Shown: positions 10,121 to 22,930 of the stretch, piece by piece | Position numbering within the stretch: position 1 is the first letter of the stretch | Layout of the letters: each line of letters opens with the position of its first letter | Assembly (NCBI GenBank): GCA_900660155.1 | Contig: CABFPE010000035.1 | Span: forward strand, 1,157,958 to 1,221,957 | DNA length: 64,000 nt | Direction of reading: 5' to 3' | DNA from: Hofstenia miamia | Lineage: Eukaryota; Xenacoelomorpha; Acoela; Hofsteniidae | Notes under the pieces: generated by a model | The model's input: the letters and a program-made list of their open reading frames with translations, nothing else | What the model was told of the DNA's origin: nothing | Database searches by the model: none | Translations under genes and position numbers: made by a program

Positions 10121-13100
10121 TTTGATAGTGACTTAACAAATTGTTTTGAACTTCATTGTGTTATGCATTCATTAATAAATTGTACTTAGGCTGGAAAGGT
10201 TTATGGTAAAATGTTTAAACAATGAGTATAATATAATATAAATTTTATTTTGTTTATAAGCATGTGTCATGACTCAAATGATGCGTAGATATACGACAAC
10301 AGCACCTAAACCAATCTGTCAAATGCCTGAGGTAAATGTAATCAATATCAAATTGACAATAATCAATTTCAAATTGGCCATGTTTTTTCCATATTTTACA
10401 CGTTGAATTCATCAAGTTTTCATTGTTTAAAGATTATGTTAATATTCTCAATGACCAACCATCTTGTTCTGAAAGTTCTAAATATGAATGATGATGGAAG
10501 AGGTGAGCAATCACAAACTGAATGTTGTCTTTAAATTATGGGAGAAATCATATCAAGAAGTCTCTCAACCATTATTGTCAACAAGTGCGAGGATTCATTT
10601 GAATATACCCACAACAATCAATGAATCTTTGATATTTCGACTGTTATTTCACTTATATTTAACTGTAGTTACAACAAAATGTACATTGTACAAATGTCTT
10701 TTTGATAAATACACTTAATCATGAGTAAACAAAATTATTATATCTTTTGTGAATAAGGACAAATCATATAAATATAATATATCATATAAGACAGGAATCA
10801 AAAGATACAAGTCAACATATAATAAAAATGCTTATCAAAAGTGAATTATCAATAATTCAAAGATTGTCAAAATGATATTTAGAATGTTCAGAATAAAATG
10901 ATGGATCAGTAAGGGTGCTAACATAACCTTTAAACAATCAAAAAGTGATCAATTCAAAGTGTAAAAATGAAAGTAAATGTTGTCAACTTGAACTTTATTA
11001 TTGTCAATTCAATTTTGACTATTGATAATTTGATATTGATAGTTGGCAATTTGTTATTGAATTACCAATATGAAGTTGAAAAGGCATAGTGAATGCGAAA
11101 AATACGAAACCATGTGGATTGCAACTAAAATTCTACTACAAATGCAGGATATTAAAAACAATCATTGTTCAAGTGGCAATTCTACTCAAAATATCTCGAA
11201 GCTCAAATAAGGCTTAGGGTTAATTATATACATAAAATTAACATAGGGTTATGCAAAACATCATTCAATTCATTAAAGACAATAGTGTCCAAAAGAAATA
11301 TAAATGCTAAAAATTTCTGGTTTCATGACACCGGTTTATTTCTTATATAGAATGACCAAAGGATTATGGAGATTAAGTTAAGAAATAATTAAATTCTTTA
11401 CTAGAAAAAGCAAAACTAAAAAAATTCACCAATCGAAAAAATATTTCTAATAATATTGATATGATCAGAAATGTCTTATTTTGACTATTATTGCGTACAA
11501 AATACAATCACAATGAAAAATTTCACTTCCTGTTTTCCAACAACAATATCATTTTCACATCTAGTAAATATAACCAAGCAAATTAAGCGAATTTGCTAAA
11601 TTAACCAATGCGCTAAAGAAGAGTAGATATTGTAGTAGATAAGCGAATTTTTTTCATAGAGGCTTAAAATTAGCAAGAATCCCAGATAAAAGGAGTGATG
11701 TTTTAGCAAATATAATATGAATCTTCACTAGTCCTCATTAGATATTGTTGCAACCTCAAATTACAAAGAAACTGCATTTTTTAGAAAAAATTCAGTAAAC
11801 ATGGATGTGCAAATACAATAACGCACAAAAATAGTAAAGTAGTGAACATCGTTGTCTGCTGCCTGGAAGGTCCACATGATTGAACTACATTTTTAAAAGG
11901 GGCCAATTTCACTATGACAAATGACGTATATGAGTTAGGGTTTCCATTTTTATGCAAAAATTAAAAATTCTGCAAAACCAGAAAGCTTTCTAACAAGGAC
12001 CTATTTAAATTTTTTCGATTTTGAGCATTTTTTCAAATTCCCGTTGCAAAGTGGATCTGTTACAGGTACTAAAAGCTTTGTAAAAGGGCCGACTGTTTTG
12101 CTCCCCTGATTTTCGCATTTACACAGTACAGAGCGCCGAATACCTTTATATCTGCACAGATAAAAAGTTGCTAAATTGCCACATTGTCAATAGATAACAG
12201 AACACGTTCGAATACTTAAGTATTACAATTATACATAAGCTTATTTATGCCATTAGCAGGATCATGGATTTCGATAGCATTAGTAGGATGCGAAGTATAC
12301 TTTTTTTATTGATCATTCGAGGCTGAATTGTTCCAGTTGAGTAAAATTCAATCAACGGGGAAATAAGTTTGCCACACTTTCTTCCTTATAATAGGCTTCA
12401 ATTTGTCAATGAAAAGCTTTAGTTAGCATCGTGTTAATGTTATAAAATCCATGGCTTACGTACATTAGGTTAAATAAGTTTGTAAAGTGGTTGCTTTTTG
12501 TTTATTCAAAAGATTTATACGAAAGGTTTTTAAAACGTTTTTGAGATAAGCTCATACACAAATGACCTATAACCTTTGTTGCAAAAAGTGTTTATATAAA
12601 TGGCATCGTATTCTGGTGAAATTGGATATGCGACAATATATTTTTGAAAAGTGTGACTCTTTTCGCCTCATTGTTTGCCTTTAATAACTTTACCTGAGTT
12701 AAAGCATTTATTGAGCAATACAAACCGCAAATTACTTGCATTCTGTTAATAAACATTGTGGACTTATCAATGGTACTTGCAATTAGAATTTTTGGGAAAG
12801 GAATATTCGGAACAGGTGTGGAATCGGATTACACTCTTTGGAAACAATAAGAATGCTCCGCTAAATTTGACGCGACTTGCTCACTTGGCCCCAATATACC
12901 AAAGACCAATTCAAAAACTAAAATTAACAAAAGTAATTTAACACTAGAACAGCGATTACTCCTTGAAAAAAAATTTACATCTGATGTTTCAAATGCGAAA
13001 ATAATGGAATAGAAATAAAATTTCTACAACTAGCGAATTCAATGAGATTATCAACAAAATTGGAAGTAGATGTATCTGCTAGTGTTTAAGGCAGTGTAGA

Positions 13101-14559
13101 TTCCTTTGTAAACGACAACGTGTCACTAAACAAAACAAAAATATGTGTTTCACAGATTACTAGTACGTGCTACTCAGTAGTGGGAAAATTAGACGCGTTG
13201 CTATGCATTAGATGTCATGTGACAAAACATTTATATGTCATTGCCCATATAATCATTCAATATAGTGCTAACACCTATACATGTAATCAGAGTAATTAAT
13301 GTCACCATAATAAAATGACCCGACATGACCTGGTTTAGAGAAAAAGGCTTTCCTCGACCCGGATCCAACAAAAGGTTTACCCAACCCGCTTATACCCCGG
13401 GTTAGTATATTTGAATATCATATAAAAAATATTTCATAAAATTTGCGTTTTAAACGGAAGAAGAGCAAATGCAATACGTGGAATCTACTTATCTTGTTAG
13501 TAATCTCTGCTTTGTATTAGCCACTAATCACTTTTCAATTTGACAATCGCCTTAAGTCATTAAACTGCCACTTACAAAAAGAATGTAATCTACTCACTTT
13601 CATTCGCAAATAACTTTTGTCAATCAATGGATTTGGAAATATTGTTTATCTTCTGCCATTTTCGCAATCCTCAAAGGTAAATACTGGATTATGTCGCAAT
13701 TATTAAAAAATCACTGTTTAGAAATAGTTGCGAGCAGTGGGTGGTGCAGATGGTAACATAAACAAATATGTCTTTTAACATGCACGATTATCGTTTGCCA
13801 TGTTGTAATAATAAACCTCTTTACCACACAACTTATAAAAACACTATGTGACTTATGGAACGCAAAAATCAAATGTTTTCTCCACGTGAATCCACGAAGG
13901 CCAAACGCATTGAAATATTCCGCCTCAATTCAACTTACACATAAAACAAAGGCGTATCTATGATTTCACTGGATTTTTTAGAAAATGTTATTCTTCGAAT
14001 CCTCAAACTTACTGTTGCTTCGAAAACCTTTTCTATAATATATAATTCAATAAAAAATATATAAAAACTTAGTTTTCCAGGAAATAAGGCATTACATTGC
14101 ATGGACTCCCTTATTAAATGTATATATAAACACAATTAACATAACTAAGTACAGAGTAAATTGACTTCTTTCCAATTTTAGGGAAATATTATTCGAATTT
14201 ATTCGTGTTATTTTTTAGCTATGACAATTTTTAGTATCTTCGAATTACATTTTTCATGATTTACTTTGCTTAGTTGATCATTTTTTACCATTTACGATGC
14301 AAATTCTTCACCATCAGTTGTCATTTATACCAAAAAGATAAAATGTTACAATAGCTGTTGGTATTTTTTATTGATAGGACTGATCTAACTGAGTATTTGC
14401 ATACGATCTTGGAACTACGAAAAATCGGTTATTATTGATCTTTTTAATCTGAAACTCTTAAGAATGCATTTAATCAAACAAATCTTCCAGTTTGCTAGCT
14501 TAGAAGAATATGCCCCAACTTACAACACTTCAGGAATTTTTCAAAATCTGTAATGATTT
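10121..14559. other. 4.4 kb non-coding, nothing recognised
   Basis: AT-rich. Short open frames (for example 10488-10718 and 12756-12941) resemble no family I know. At 13320-13410 a C-rich patch (GACCCGGATCC, AACCCGC, CCCCGGG) looks like hAT terminal sequence, but no partner end was found. Confidence 0.4.
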
Positions 14560-14569
14560 TTGCAAACAA

Positions 14570-14770
14570 TTATAGACGCTTATAACGACAAGAGAATTGT
14601 CTTTCATTTGCGACTTGTCCAGGCGCGATCACCTCTGACTTTGCTCACGGCGTGCATGAACGGGGATCAGAAAGCTAATCTTCAGAAAGCAAAATATTTG
14701 AGGTTAATTGTTGTTACAATGGACTTTAGACGGCCTCATTATCTGAATATAGGCTTTGTAAAATTTGAAT
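14570..14770 (+). repeat. dispersed repeat R, copy 1
   Basis: Contains CACCTCTGACTTTGCTCACG (14639-14658), a GC-rich core shared with copies at about 22.8 kb and, inverted, about 40.95 kb. Similarity continues for about 100 bases downstream (the GGTTAATTGTTGTTACAATG region at 14701-14720, against TTCATTATTGCTTCAATGGG in copy 2). Family unknown and no coding capacity seen. Confidence 0.5.
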
Positions 14771-15240
14771 ATTTTTACAACAATCGGATACATACAATTC
14801 AGCTTCACTAAAAACTCGAATTGCCACTTGAGCACTCCCAAAGAAGGCGTTCAATATCTCTATTCACAGAGGGTGAAATCATGGACAAACATTTCGCAGG
14901 AAATTTTAATCGACTTTTTGCTTTTCCAGAATTTCAGAACAATTTCATACTATGCTACAATTGTTCTGAAGTAGAGATATGCGCGGTGTGGTACACGCAG
15001 CATGGCGCGGTGCGATAGCTGTTTGGAAAACGGTCACTGCGGTATTCCGCGGAGGCATCGTCGGGCAAAGAAAGTATAATGTGAGTTGAGGAACAATTAA
15101 TATTCAAAATACCCATATTTATATTTCATATCTTTATTTCATGTTTATAGCAGTACAACAAATACATATTTATAAAAATATATATATATAAATGATGTAC
15201 AAATCTACAAATTAAAGATACTTAAAATAAATCTAAAAAA

Positions 15241-16173
15241 ACACAAAATTTACAAATTAAAAAGATTAAATAAAAAAGAGTTAAACTTAAATTTTTTGCT
15301 ATGGAATTTTTGAATGCCCGAATTTACATTGGTTTGTTAACAAATTTTTCTTCAATAGTTTCTTAAATGTTCTTAAAGTATGTTCTTTTCTTATCTGTAT
15401 TGGCAACTTGTTCCAATATTTACAAACTGTAGGTGTTAAGGCGTCTCTCCAAAACTTATTCACTACTTTTACTCTGCATGCCAATTTATTTGTTCTGTTA
15501 TTTACGCTAACATTGTTGAACAAAGGATTTTTTTGTTTAACAATTTGAAACATTTTTATTAAACTTGCATATATAATATAATAAATTGGTGATAACATGT
15601 TTAATGTTTGCAGAGTTCTTCCTGTTTGACGTATGTCAATGTTAAACATTGCACACAGTGACCAATGCGCCTCTTCAATGACCTTACTTTGAGTAATATT
15701 TCTTGTTTTAGATAATGCACTCCACTTGCCATTCTGCTGGTTTTGTTGTTCACAAGCGTTTCAAATGTAAAATTTCTATCAATTTGGACTCCTAAATACG
15801 TCACAGAATATGCATTTTGTACTGATGAATTATTTGGAGAAACCTTCAAAGTGATGTCCTTGCTTATGATGTTTAATTTTTTTGGCGTGAAAATGATAAA
15901 TTGCGTCTTCTCTGTATTCATTGTCAGTTTATTCTGTTTCAAAAAGATCGTGATTTGTTGGATAGCTTCCTCTAGTTTTTGATTTGCGATTATTGGATTA
16001 GCATGATGGGTGATTACACAAATATCGTCTGCATACTGGATCAGTTCATAATTTGAAACTTGGTTAGCTAAATAATTAAAGTACAAGTTAAACAGAATAG
16101 GGAAGAGAACACTACCCTGAGCAACTCCTTTGTTTGTAAAAATATACTCTGAGCATATGTTATCTATTTTCAC
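15241..16173 (-). mobile_element. LINE 3' half: RT palm, thumb and C-terminus
   Basis: Minus-strand frame 16173-15601 reads KGVAQGSVLFPILFNLY, IQYADDICVI (YADD active site), LNTEKTQ-like MNTEKTQFIIF, and YLGVQID. The second frame, 15649-15299, carries the thumb and C-terminal part (KFWRDALTPTVCKYWNKLP, RTFKKLLKKNLL). These are the ordered blocks of a Jockey/CR1-type non-LTR reverse transcriptase. The two frames overlap and need at least one shift. The 5' end, including endonuclease and RT fingers, is absent, as usual for 5'-truncated LINEs. The copy at 51.0-52.0 kb is the same family (KTQFIIF, ADD block). Confidence 0.85.
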
Positions 16174-16649
16174 ACGCTGTTGTCTTTTGTCTAAAAAGCT
16201 ATTTTAAGAAAAATATAAATATTAAATGTCATTTAGATGAAAAAAAAGTTTAGAAGTAAAATTTTATTAATTTTTAAGTTGTTAACCGCGGTACCTTTCG
16301 AGTCATTGCGGTACACTAATACATCGATGAAAACCCTAAATACATCCCATGCTGTAGTGTCTAATTCGCTCTTGTCAATCCCGCACAAATGAATCGATAA
16401 ATAAGATAAAGAGCCTAATGCAGTATTTTGCGGCGCTCCAGCATATAAGATATTACATAGTGAATTGCACAACGCAGTTTACCTCTTTGTTTGAGTTTCA
16501 TTAAGAACGAAATAATCCAATTTACGGATTAATTATTCATACCTCTATAGAAATGGTATGATTAATAAAGTTGAAAGCCTCTTTAAAATCAAATTGAACA
16601 ATTCAATTCCGTTTATCCAACGTTGTGAAGCATTAAGGAGTGTCATAAT
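16174..16649. other. non-coding spacer
   Basis: Nothing recognised. Confidence 0.35.
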
Positions 16650-17410
16650 CAGGGATGATGTTTATAATATGGCCGTGTATGGTAAGACGAAATTTTTTTG
16701 CCATATTTTGTCCATACATTATGGCCATAATGGCCATTATGTAAAATATGGTGAATGACTGTGAAATATACGTAGAACACATGCGGCAATACGTAATACC
16801 AATCAACTAGAGTGATTTCTAATATTTAATAACATAAATCAAAAATTGCAAGCTGCAATTAAAAAAACATTTTTGTGTAATATGAAATTGTAGTGATATC
16901 ACAAGGCACAAGCAATTCACTAGGTCGCAGAACGATTTTGAAACATTCCGAAACAAATTTTAAAATAAAATAATAAACCAATTATTTTTTGTTTGTTTTC
17001 GAATACAACGTCCTTTGTTATCCGCAACCATTATACATTTTGAAACATATTAATCGTCAGTTCATTATTACAAATAGGAAACAACTTCATTTTAATTGTT
17101 TTTTGACAATCTGCTGAAACTGCTTACTAAACTTTTGCAACAGTTTTAAAAATCGTTATCTTATAATAATGTTTTTTGGTTCAAAATATTTGTAAAATGA
17201 ATATTTATACCCATTTAATTATTATATATGAGATATGACACTAAACTTAACAATTTTATTGAAACTAATTATAAATTCTGTATATGTAACAATAAATTTA
17301 TGGGATTTTCATTATGGTCATATCTTTAAGTTTACAATCCATAATGGCCATAACTTTTTTTCTACCATACCATTATGGTGTCCATTTTATGGTACCATAA
17401 TCGGCACCTG
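16650..17410. mobile_element. hAT-like MITE with TATGGCCATAATGG palindromes
   Basis: The left end starts CAGGGATGATG and the right end (complement) CAGGTGCCGATTATGG. Both inner ends carry clusters of the near-palindrome TATGGCCATAATGG (left about 16728, right about 17337). The interior is non-coding. Ends and length fit a non-autonomous hAT, but no target duplication is visible. Confidence 0.45.
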
Positions 17411-17800
17411 TGACCACAATAGTTGATTGTTTCGAGATCAGTAATCGATTCTTCTTTAGAATAAACTTTTCTGCTACTTTAGAAATGGAATGAGTTAGTG
17501 AGATAAGTCTCAAATCGGTAATCACTGATGCAACAGGTGACTATTTTTCAATACAAAAATTCCTGCAAAAACAAACTGATCAGGGCAACAAGATCTGAAG
17601 AGATAGTTTAGCAGAATTGAAACTTGTAAAGCTAATTCATAACTGAATTCTTGCAGCATCCAATTAGATATATAATTCCCTAAATAATTCGGATCTGTGT
17701 TTTCCGGGTAATTAATGAATATAATTAAGAAAGTTTCATATTCACTGATCTTCATAGGTTTAACATCTGAGTGATATGGAAGACAATTCAATTCAATTCA
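17411..17800 (-). mobile_element. LINE RT fragment (RTE-like finger region)
   Basis: Minus-strand translation near 17520-17455 gives DLRLISLTHSISKVAEKFIL, the 'D.RPISLT...SKV.E.F.' block of non-LTR RTs, most like RTE-type. The upstream frame 17791-17522 would be the segment before it, where LQEFSYELALQVSILL has the spacing of 'L.....P..WK.A.V.PI'. Heavily decayed. Confidence 0.55.
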
Positions 17801-18309
17801 GACAAAGTCTCATCGCTAACTGCTATAAATATTAGCTTTTCATTTATTTTACATGCTAGAGTTTCAGCATTCATTTCGTCTAAATCACTGCTAACATTAA
17901 GATTTATATTACGATAACAAGAGGTATGTCACACAACTGTTTGATAGATTTACAGCACGCCCTCGATTTAGTAGATTCCACGTCAGATAAGTTATCTAGA
18001 TACTTTTGGTTGAATCTCTAATTTGGCGGCATAGTTTATCACAGAATCCTTGGAGAAGTTTCTGTTGTATAAAGGCCGTTAGTATTTTTCAATCAACTGG
18101 TAAATATATAGAGATATGCAGTGTTTGTGCCTTGAGTAAACCTTTATCCTGCATTCAAATGATGTAGGAAAACGGCTTCCAATGATGAAGAAAGAAGTAT
18201 GAATCATTTTCTAGAAAGTTCCAGGTGATAATACGAATACAACGTTTTCCATTCAACACTAGGTATTGATAAAGAGATTTCATTTACACTGAGGTATGTC
18301 GACATTCAG

Positions 18310-18510
18310 TTATGCTTGGCGAAATGTGAAATGAAATCTAACATTAGTCGGATAAAATCTCCACTGATTAAAATCCAATGATTTGAAACAACTGGGACAA
18401 TCTGATCGCACGATTATAAATTTTATTCTTTTATCATCATTAGAAGAACTCCAAAATGGGTGGCAAATCACACAACATATGTAATCACTGGCGTCGCAGG
18501 GTTCTTGCAT
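18310..18510 (-). other. Cys-rich short open frame, unknown
   Basis: Sixty-six codons with CDASDYICCVIC near the start and SDCPSCFKSL in the middle, a Cys pattern that could be a zinc-binding exon. No splice-site pair or family recognised. Its first part lies inside the duplicated block that starts at 18446, so only that part recurs at 20366 onward. Could be chance. Confidence 0.2.
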
Positions 18511-18721
18511 ATTAATTACAACGCAAAGACTTGCTTGCTACTACGTGTAAAATTATTATCATTAATATCTGTTAATGATGGAATAAAGATGAAAGTGCTG
18601 CTCAGTTGAAAGAATAAACATTGAATTCTTTAATGTAGAATAATTTAGAGGATAATTAGAAATGGACCGAGTGCTTGAATTACCGTCTTCTTCATTTCTA
18701 GTCAGTTATGCAATTTTTTTC

Positions 18722-19160
18722 AACCGCAGAGAATTAACCGTAACCACATAGTTTTAACGGGTTAACCGATTAACCGCCAATTATTTCGAAAAAAATATAT
18801 TAGAAAAAGACATTGACAAAACATACTCATATTTGCAGTTTCAGGCAGCAGGGAAATTCTGTTGTCTCTGAAAATGAGACCAAGACGAGAGAAGAGTCGT
18901 TCTGTAATGGCACTATTTGCTGGTACCCCGAGGTTTTTTCGTGCTAGCTGTACAAGCCTCGGAAAAAGATCCTCATGATCTCCAATAATGGTCACAGGAT
19001 ATGCTTCATGCTTCTTTCACTCCTGCTCAAGTGTCATATTACTCCAAAACATTCACATAGTTAATTAATTGTGAGAAGGCTGCGGTTAATCGTTTAATTA
19101 TTTTTATCCGGTTAAAGAATGTTTAGTCGATTAACCGGTTAATCGCACCCAGCCCTAACT
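18722..19160 (-). mobile_element. hAT relic, copy 1
   Basis: Minus-strand frame 18995-18762 encodes LFPRLVQLARKNLGVP followed by NSAITERLFSRLGLIFRDNR and LLPETANMSMF, the hAT C-terminal dimerisation domain. The flank at 19095-19157 has GTCGATTAACCGGTTAATCG and CACCCAGCCCTAA, typical subterminal and terminal hAT sequence (AGGGCTGGGTGCG on the other strand). The other flank at 18733-18776 has TTAACCG repeats. Only the last part of the transposase remains. A non-autonomous derivative is likely. Confidence 0.75.
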
Positions 19161-19199
19161 GTAGTGTTTTTCTAACATCCCACACTGTACGGAATTTAA

Positions 19200-19505
19200 C
19201 AAGCAACGTCCTTGGGTTGATACGTGTAGAATTGAATTTACAAATACAATACAACTCTACCATTTGCTTCTACTCCAATATGGCCAATCATCATCTCTAC
19301 ATGCTCCTTCTCCAATAACAGTCGATCATTAGGAAATATCTCCTTCGATCCAGCCAATCCATTGTCAATAGATGACCGTCTCTTTCTATAGTCCCAAATT
19401 CTTGGTAGAGGTTTTCAGTTTCATTGCAAATCTTTTGCTCGACTGACTGACTGCAAATCATTTTCCATTTCTTCACATTCACTATCCTGAAGAGATAAGG
19501 AAGTA
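19200..19505 (-). pseudogene. possible decayed coding stretch, unknown family
   Basis: On the minus strand, after a good acceptor-like CTTATCTCTTCAG, one frame reads DSECEEMENDLQSVSRAKDLQ-like sequence (about 21 codons). It meets two TGA codons, then continues in the same frame with KPLPRIWDYRKRRSSIDNG, SKEIFPNDRLLLEKEHVEM and MIGHIGVEANGRV. The amino-acid composition looks protein-like and the frame is kept across the stops, so it may be a dying exon or retrocopy. I do not recognise the family. Repeated at 21120-21425. Confidence 0.3.
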
Positions 19506-20364
19506 CCACTGTTGATAATTCTTCATAATGGCATATCTTCCACCATGATTTATGCATAATAGTAAATTGTTTCGGATTTCAAAGACGTATCTGTGAAGCT
19601 AATACATTTTCTTGTTCAGTGCATGTTTACAGTACAAACAATGCAACAGAATATAGGCTGTGTTTTAATGTTTCCATTGCAATATGAATTTCAGCGCTTG
19701 TGTTTAACATAGTACAAGAAAAAGCGTACATACAATCGTCACGAGCCTGAATTTAATCGTACTTTAAAAATATGTGTATCAAATTTTTTCAGTTTCCAAC
19801 TAATATTGCGCCAAAGCAACCCTGATATAATGCTGCAATCATCGAAGCATACAAAAGTTTCTATGATGCCCAGCTCAAACGCATAACTGCTACACAAGCG
19901 TAAAGAAGTAAATTTGAAATTAGTTTTGAGTCAGTTAAGATGTCTATTTACATGTAACTTATTTCATGGCATGCTTATTACGAATTTGATAACATATACA
20001 TTCCTAGTGAGTAAAATTAGGTTTATTTGCAGATTTGTCTCGATAAGGTTTAATCGTCAGCGATTATATGCGGTATTAATTTTACGTGGGAGACAATAAA
20101 ATAATATTGTGATTTGGAAATTAAGCACAACCTACTTGTAATCCATTTGGCAATAACAAATGGGAAACACGATGTGTGTAAATTTGCATTGTGCATTTTC
20201 TCTCGCAGTTACGATAAACTCATAACATAACGGAGTTTGCGGCAATTATTAAGAGCTACCATCTTTTCAGAGGCGGAAGAGGGGGCAGCTGCTCTTCCTC
20301 TGAAACTAACCTCTCTAAACAGTATAACTTAAACAGCAAAGTTCAAAGTAAGTTAATATACTGG

Positions 20365-20365
20365 N
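20365..20365. other. single N at duplication junction
   Basis: One N sits exactly between the two copies of the 1.92-kb block, which marks a contig join or polishing artefact. Confidence 0.95.
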
Positions 20366-22284
20366 GAACTCCAAAATGGGTGGCAAATCACACAACATAT
20401 GTAATCACTGGCGTCGCAGGGTTCTTGCATATTAATTACAACGCAAAGACTTGCTTGCTACTACGTGTAAAATTATTATCATTAATATCTGTTAATGATG
20501 GAATAAAGATGAAAGTGCTGCTCAGTTGAAAGAATAAACATTGAATTCTTTAATGTAGAATAATTTAGAGGATAATTAGAAATGGACCGAGTGCTTGAAT
20601 TACCGTCTTCTTCATTTCTAGTCAGTTATGCAATTTTTTTCAACCGCAGAGAATTAACCGTAACCACATAGTTTTAACGGGTTAACCGATTAACCGCCAA
20701 TTATTTCGAAAAAAATATATTAGAAAAAGACATTGACAAAACATACTCATATTTGCAGTTTCAGGCAGCAGGGAAATTCTGTTGTCTCTGAAAATGAGAC
20801 CAAGACGAGAGAAGAGTCGTTCTGTAATGGCACTATTTGCTGGTACCCCGAGGTTTTTTCGTGCTAGCTGTACAAGCCTCGGAAAAAGATCCTCATGATC
20901 TCCAATAATGGTCACAGGATATGCTTCATGCTTCTTTCACTCCTGCTCAAGTGTCATATTACTCCAAAACATTCACATAGTTAATTAATTGTGAGAAGGC
21001 TGCGGTTAATCGTTTAATTATTTTTATCCGGTTAAAGAATGTTTAGTCGATTAACCGGTTAATCGCACCCAGCCCTAACTGTAGTGTTTTTCTAACATCC
21101 CACACTGTACGGAATTTAACAAGCAACGTCCTTGGGTTGATACGTGTAGAATTGAATTTACAAATACAATACAACTCTACCATTTGCTTCTACTCCAATA
21201 TGGCCAATCATCATCTCTACATGCTCCTTCTCCAATAACAGTCGATCATTAGGAAATATCTCCTTCGATCCAGCCAATCCATTGTCAATAGATGACCGTC
21301 TCTTTCTATAGTCCCAAATTCTTGGTAGAGGTTTTCAGTTTCATTGCAAATCTTTTGCTCGACTGACTGACTGCAAATCATTTTCCATTTCTTCACATTC
21401 ACTATCCTGAAGAGATAAGGAAGTACCACTGTTGATAATTCTTCATAATGGCATATCTTCCACCATGATTTATGCATAATAGTAAATTGTTTCGGATTTC
21501 AAAGACGTATCTGTGAAGCTAATACATTTTCTTGTTCAGTGCATGTTTACAGTACAAACAATGCAACAGAATATAGGCTGTGTTTTAATGTTTCCATTGC
21601 AATATGAATTTCAGCGCTTGTGTTTAACATAGTACAAGAAAAAGCGTACATACAATCGTCACGAGCCTGAATTTAATCGTACTTTAAAAATATGTGTATC
21701 AAATTTTTTCAGTTTCCAACTAATATTGCGCCAAAGCAACCCTGATATAATGCTGCAATCATCGAAGCATACAAAAGTTTCTATGATGCCCAGCTCAAAC
21801 GCATAACTGCTACACAAGCGTAAAGAAGTAAATTTGAAATTAGTTTTGAGTCAGTTAAGATGTCTATTTACATGTAACTTATTTCATGGCATGCTTATTA
21901 CGAATTTGATAACATATACATTCCTAGTGAGTAAAATTAGGTTTATTTGCAGATTTGTCTCGATAAGGTTTAATCGTCAGCGATTATATGCGGTATTAAT
22001 TTTACGTGGGAGACAATAAAATAATATTGTGATTTGGAAATTATGCACAACCTACTTGTAATCCATTTGGCAATAACAAATGGGAAACACGATGTGTGTA
22101 AATTTGCATTGTGCATTTTCTCTCGCAGTTACGATAAACTCATAACATAACGGAGTTTGCGGCAATTATTAAGAGCTACCATCTTTTCAGAGGCGGAAGA
22201 GGGGGCAGCTGCTCTTCCTCTGAAACTAACCTCTCTAAACAGTATAACTTAAACAGCAAAGTTCAAAGTAAGTTAATATACTGG
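20366..22284. repeat. 1.92-kb duplicated block, copy 2
   Basis: Second copy of 18446-20364 and continuous with unique sequence on its right (CCGGCAATATATATAAC). See the finding on false duplication. Confidence 0.92.
20642..21080 (-). mobile_element. hAT relic, copy 2
   Basis: Identical to the hAT relic at 18722-19160, as part of the duplicated block (transposase tail frame 20915-20682). Confidence 0.75.
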
Positions 22285-22659
22285 CCGGCAATATATATAA
22301 CTTGCCCCACCTAACCAAAATTCGTTCCGCCGCCCTGCATCTTCCCAGTTGCATAAGGTAACACAAGGTTACTCCTTAACGGTCAATTAGTATTAGTCCT
22401 TGATCAGATCTAGTTTTAGGGTTAGGGTATCACATAAATAAATTTTGTTCAGTTTTCGAATATGCATGCAAACTACTATAAAATTGGATGAAACAAAAGC
22501 TGCTATTTTCGTCTCCTTGTAGTGTGGCTGATTATCTCCACGACTCTAATTTATTATATTCTCTACATCTACAATGCCAGTAACCGGTGGAAACTAAGCA
22601 AATTTGTTAAAATTTTTATATTTATCAAATTTATAAGAAATGTAATAGTTTTTTATATT

Positions 22660-22930
22660 CGGTTACAATATATTACTATCCTTAAATTTAAACAGCCTAG
22701 GGATGTTTTGAAAAATTTTTATGATCATATAAAATTTTTAAACGCTTATAGCTCCAAAACTATTAAAGCTATGCTTAATCGGTCTCGCGACCTCTGACTT
22801 TGCGCACGGCACGCCTTAATGGGTTTGGAATATCTTTGCACATATCAGGAAACAATCAAAGTTCATTATTGCTTCAATGGGCTCAAAACCTTCTAAATAC
22901 ATTAACACTAGGTATGAAGAGACTTAAATC
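22660..22930 (+). repeat. dispersed repeat R, copy 2
   Basis: Carries the core GACCTCTGACTTTGCGCACG (22789-22808), preceded by GATCATATAAAATTTTTAAA and CGCTTATAGCTC. The core matches copies at about 14.65 kb and 40.95 kb (inverted). The preceding part matches 28430-28520. Class unknown. Confidence 0.5.

Larger units (their letters stand above)
18446..20364. repeat. 1.92-kb duplicated block, copy 1
   Basis: Matches 20366-22284 base for base over 1919 bases except one difference I found (20134 region, TTAAGCAC versus TTATGCAC). Contents: a hAT relic and a possible decayed coding stretch, each present twice. Confidence 0.92.

Noticed and set aside
10320-11090. AT-rich TCAATATCAAATT-type stretches at 10.34 and 11.03 kb that might be terminal inverted repeats
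   Set aside because: Similarity is low-complexity and no defined ends could be set.
13320-13410. C-rich patch like a hAT end
   Set aside because: No opposite end, frame or target duplication found.
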